A DNA stretch of 64,000 nt, from contig JAVHSH010000012.1 in NCBI GenBank assembly GCA_036172095.1, positions 1-64,000 of the forward strand. The letters are read 5' to 3'. Positions 61,431 through 64,000 of this stretch are shown one piece after another. Source of the DNA: JAKBEU01 sp036172095. Its GTDB lineage: Bacteria; Patescibacteriota; Microgenomatia; UBA1406; GWC2-37-13. Within the stretch, counting starts at the first letter, position 1; every line of letters starts with the position of its first letter. The notes beneath the pieces were generated by a model that was given only the letters and a program-made list of their open reading frames with translations, was not told the DNA's origin and searched no databases. The position numbers and the translations under genes were made by a program.

Positions 61431-61450
61431 AAAATCACACCATTTGCTCC
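61431..61450 (+). repeat. 20-bp direct repeat, right copy
   Basis: This is the partner of the copy at 57191-57210, in the same orientation. It lies in the 188-bp gap between the GHL15-like gene and the asparaginase-like gene, which otherwise shows only a TATAAT-like promoter near 61495-61505. Confidence 0.45.
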
Positions 61451-61524
61451 TCATGCTTGAAACAACTTAAGAAAGCTATATAATATGGTATTAGCAATAT
61501 AATCTTTATTCCTATCTAGTTACT

Positions 61525-62622
61525 ATGACAACATATACAAATAAAAGAATCTTAGTCATATTTACCGGAGGCACAGTTGCCGGGAATGTTGCCAAAAGCA
61601 ATGTATCTCAAAATGTAAAATCTGATCCAAACACATTCATGACTATTCTTAATAACTCAGTTGATGTTATCAAGAAGAACTGGAATATAGAGATCACTCC
61701 ATCAATCGTTGAGCTTTTCAATCTCGATAGTTCAAATGTCCAACCCCAACATTGGACCGGAATTATTGAAAAAATCCAAGAAAAATATGATGATTTTGAT
61801 GCATTCGTAGTACTACATGGAACAAACACCATGGGATATACTTCAGCAGCACTCTCATTCGCACTTGAAAACATTAATAAACCAGTAATTCTAACCGGAG
61901 CACAAGTACCACTGGGCTATCTAGGGACAGATGCTGTAACCAACTTGGTAAATGCATTACGATTGGCTGTATGGGAATATCATGATGTAAAAGGAGTCAT
62001 TGCAGTTTTTGGAAGTAAAATAATTTCAGGAACACGAGTAAAGAAGGGGACAGACTTTGACTATGATCCTTTCAAATCTTTTCAAACGGGTTCATTAGGT
62101 CAAATCGGACGTTTCATGAGAATTGATGATACAGCATTAAGAAAACATGTTGCCTATTTGTCAAAATATAAGCCACTTGCAATTCAATCAAGAGTCTTAA
62201 GTGTAAAGAAGGATTTTGATACAAAAAGTATCGCTTCGCTTACTGAATTTCCAGGTATGTCTGTCGACATTTTTAAGACGTTGGTGGATAACAATGGCAT
62301 CAAAGCGTTTATCTTTAGAGCTTTTGGCGCAGGAGATCCTAGTTCTCATCTACTCCCAGCATTTGAGTATTTGAAATCACTTTCAATACCAATAATCGTA
62401 ACCACACAAGCCCCAAGCGGTGTTGCAAGCTTTCAAGTAAATGAATCGGGCCAACATCTTAAAGAAAATGATCTTGCAATTCCAGCATTTGATATGAGTA
62501 TGGAGTCGATGACAACAAAGCTTGGATGGCTATTAGCTCAAAAAATGAGCTATGAACAGATAAAGATCAAGATGCTTGAAGATCTCCATGGGGAAATAAC
62601 CATAGAGAATGAATTGGTGTGA
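61525..62622 (+). CDS. L-asparaginase-like protein with altered TDT motif
   Basis: This 365-aa protein has the asparaginase/GatD N-terminal fold. The first catalytic Thr is in 'IFTGGTVAG'. The second motif reads HGTNTM where nearly all family members have HGTDTM, so the Asp that binds the substrate amino group is Asn. The Lys of the triad is present in 'GSKIISGTRVKKGTDFD'. 'VILTGAQVPLG' and 'AFGAGDPSSHLLP' are also typical. The change may lower activity or alter the substrate. No GatE partner is adjacent. Confidence 0.8.
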   Translation: MTTYTNKRILVIFTGGTVAGNVAKSNVSQNVKSDPNTFMTILNNSVDVIKKNWNIEITPSIVELFNLDSSNVQPQHWTGIIEKIQEKYDDFDAFVVLHGTNTMGYTSAALSFALENINKPVILTGAQVPLGYLGTDAVTNLVNALRLAVWEYHDVKGVIAVFGSKIISGTRVKKGTDFDYDPFKSFQTGSLGQIGRFMRIDDTALRKHVAYLSKYKPLAIQSRVLSVKKDFDTKSIASLTEFPGMSVDIFKTLVDNNGIKAFIFRAFGAGDPSSHLLPAFEYLKSLSIPIIVTTQAPSGVASFQVNESGQHLKENDLAIPAFDMSMESMTTKLGWLLAQKMSYEQIKIKMLEDLHGEITIENELV

Positions 62623-62726
62623 TGACTAAAATCTTGAATTTCATTTTCCTAAGCTCTCGTTCTGCTGATTTGCAATAACGATAGACTTCAATATATTGAG
62701 TTATATATAATATAGGCTCTAACAAC

Positions 62727-63251
62727 ATGAGTGAATTAATATCACATCAGACAGAAATATTGAGAAGTGTAGCTAGATCTTGGACAACTACAAATTGTAG
62801 TTTGATTGAAACCGCTCTCCATAAGCAATTCATAATGAGATATGCGCAAATAGAAGGTCAAACCGTTGCGCGCCTTACATGGGGGAGATCGTTAAGCGAA
62901 ACTGCAGGAATGTGTAATGCGATAAGTAGTATTCCTCTTCCAGATGGTTTTATAACACAATCTGGCTCGGTAACTATATTTGATCCATCTGGAGAAAAAA
63001 GAATGAGACAAGATATACACGTATTTGGCGCACCCCGTGACAAATCTGTCAATTTTATAATTGATATAGCTGTGGGACAATTTTATGATGCACAAAATAG
63101 AGGTGAAACTATTAATATTCCAGGAGATAGAGTGAGGGCGTATGCGACACTTGCGCCAAACCTTCTATCTCTCCTTCCAAATGGATTAGCGGTAGTGCAT
63201 GGTACAACTGAAGAAATTTTTGAGCAGATGAGATTAAAACACGTATATTAA
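62727..63251 (+). CDS. Protein of unknown function
   Basis: This 174-aa soluble alpha/beta protein has no family I recognise. It contains 'PDGFITQSGSVTIFDPSGEKRMRQDIHVFGAP'. A TATAAT box lies about 15 nt before the ATG. It is in the same direction as the asparaginase-like gene, 104 bp on, and ahead of two more unknown genes. Confidence 0.6.
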   Translation: MSELISHQTEILRSVARSWTTTNCSLIETALHKQFIMRYAQIEGQTVARLTWGRSLSETAGMCNAISSIPLPDGFITQSGSVTIFDPSGEKRMRQDIHVFGAPRDKSVNFIIDIAVGQFYDAQNRGETINIPGDRVRAYATLAPNLLSLLPNGLAVVHGTTEEIFEQMRLKHVY

Positions 63252-63301
63252 TTTCAATATAGGATTATCTCCATTGAATAAAATTCAGTATAATATTCAT
63301 T

Positions 63302-63868
63302 ATGGCAAATAGGGCATACCTCTACTCAACCGACAGTATTCCAACAAAAGAAAACGAGGGAAAATGGATAGTAAAGGGTTTGAATGAAAACGCAAAATAT
63401 CCTCCCTATAGTTTTATGTTGCTTGCCAGTGGCGATACAAAGGTATGTGATTCCATTATCTGGAATACTAAAAATGGTGTTGTTGGCACATATAAAAAGG
63501 GTGTTGAACAGTTGAGGAAATTCCTTTCCTATCTGAAAAAAGAAATAAAAGATAATGCAGAAGAGTTTGATAGCTATTGTGAAAAAACCTTTGCATTTTT
63601 GGAAGATAAAAACAATCAGCAAGAATATATTCTTTTAGAAGCTCAGGAAATATTTGATCTAAATACATACGTAAATCATGCAAAAAATCTCAGTGGAAGA
63701 AACAAACTATATACAACTCCTGAGGAATTGGTTCATCTGATACAAAAATTCAATAACGATGATACACTGAAGGCGCTTGCAAAAATAACGACAGAAAATT
63801 GGAAAGAGGATGTACAGCTTGATACTTGGTCCTCTATCCTTTATTTTGATTTCTCAAAGAAGAAATAG
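63302..63868 (+). CDS. Protein of unknown function
   Basis: This 188-aa protein opens 'NRAYLYSTDSIPTKENEGKWIVKGLNE' and has a helical middle and C-terminal part ending 'SSILYFDFSKKK'. No family is recognised. A TATAAT box (63289-63294) lies 7 nt before the ATG, so the mRNA is probably leaderless. The next gene starts 3 nt after its stop, so the two are likely one operon. Confidence 0.6.
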   Translation: MANRAYLYSTDSIPTKENEGKWIVKGLNENAKYPPYSFMLLASGDTKVCDSIIWNTKNGVVGTYKKGVEQLRKFLSYLKKEIKDNAEEFDSYCEKTFAFLEDKNNQQEYILLEAQEIFDLNTYVNHAKNLSGRNKLYTTPEELVHLIQKFNNDDTLKALAKITTENWKEDVQLDTWSSILYFDFSKKK

Positions 63869-63871
63869 TCT

Positions 63872-64000
63872 ATGAATACCCATCCTCTGATGGTGGTGCA
63901 CGACTTGATGCAAGAGCAATACGTCTATACGTTATCTGAACCAATCGGGAAAAACTTTCATCCTGATTTTAAACCCGAACTAACGCCACATGAAATGCTT
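63872..64000 (+). CDS. Start of a conserved-looking protein, cut by the window end
   Basis: Forty-three codons are visible from the ATG ('HPLMVVHDLMQEQYVYTLSEPIGKNFHPDFKPELTPHEML'). The 'G.NF.P.F.PELTP.EML' pattern looks like a conserved family, but I cannot name it. It starts 3 nt after the previous gene. Confidence 0.6.
   Translation, partial: MNTHPLMVVHDLMQEQYVYTLSEPIGKNFHPDFKPELTPHEML

Noticed and set aside
1..64000. Recoding of TGA as Gly or Trp, known in some Patescibacteria.
   Set aside because: Trp is written TGG throughout and several intact genes end at TGA (for example those ending at 47591 and 62622), so the standard code applies.
50000..64000. The right-hand attachment site of the tRNA-Ser element.
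   Set aside because: I looked for a repeat of the tRNA 3' end and found none; serine recombinase cores can be 2 bp, so the end cannot be set by eye.

Overview
The window is a compact, AT-rich bacterial segment with short intergenic gaps, frequent start/stop overlaps and the standard code (TGG for Trp, TGA used as stop). The gene content, the four-helix-bundle gene next to tRNAs and the many apparently leaderless promoters (a TATAAT-like box 5-10 nt before the start codon) suggest a member of the Candidate Phyla Radiation (Patescibacteria) or another reduced lineage. This placement is inference; no rRNA or ribosomal protein gene is present to fix it.

Region 1 (1-48 kb) looks like host backbone. 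It opens with an alpha-2-macroglobulin-like protein (partial) and penicillin-binding protein 1C, a pair known elsewhere as an envelope repair/defence unit. A minus-strand run at 4.9-11 kb holds two radical SAM proteins, a Nudix hydrolase, a GT2 glycosyltransferase, an EpmA-like lysyl-tRNA synthetase paralogue, an acyltransferase and CutA. Then come a GT2, a HAD phosphatase, hemerythrin, an ABC-F ATPase, two large double beta-propeller proteins of GH130 type and a lysine 2,3-aminomutase. EpmA plus the aminomutase could supply and attach beta-lysine to EF-P. At 20.3-21.4 kb a tRNA-Cys/tRNA-Ser(UGA) pair is split by a four-helix-bundle gene inside inverted repeats. Further on are peptide deformylase with a SET-domain protein, a two-gene transsulfuration pair, sugar and surface genes (GalE, polysaccharide deacetylase, GT2, DUF2079, two EamA transporters), a Xer recombinase, peroxiredoxin, enolase, a DEAD-box helicase, an MFS transporter and uracil-DNA glycosylase.

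Region 2 (about 47.7-57.2 kb, right end not located) looks like an integrated element at tRNA-Ser(GGA). A broken GIY-YIG gene sits just upstream of the tRNA between 13-bp copies of the tRNA 5' end. A large serine recombinase reads into the tRNA from the other side. Behind it are a plasmid/phage replication-like gene with iterated repeats at its operon start, a winged-helix protein, a proteasome-like Ntn-hydrolase, a MazG-like pyrophosphohydrolase coupled to a PUA/EVE-like plus DUF3883 putative nuclease, an Excalibur membrane protein and two membrane-anchored unknowns. This is the best candidate for an undescribed, probably defensive, system.

Region 3 (57.2-64 kb) begins with a dead insertion sequence carrying a nested dead IS30, followed by an exported GHL15-like glycosidase with a cohesin-like domain, an L-asparaginase-like protein with an altered active-site motif and three unknown genes, the last cut by the window edge.
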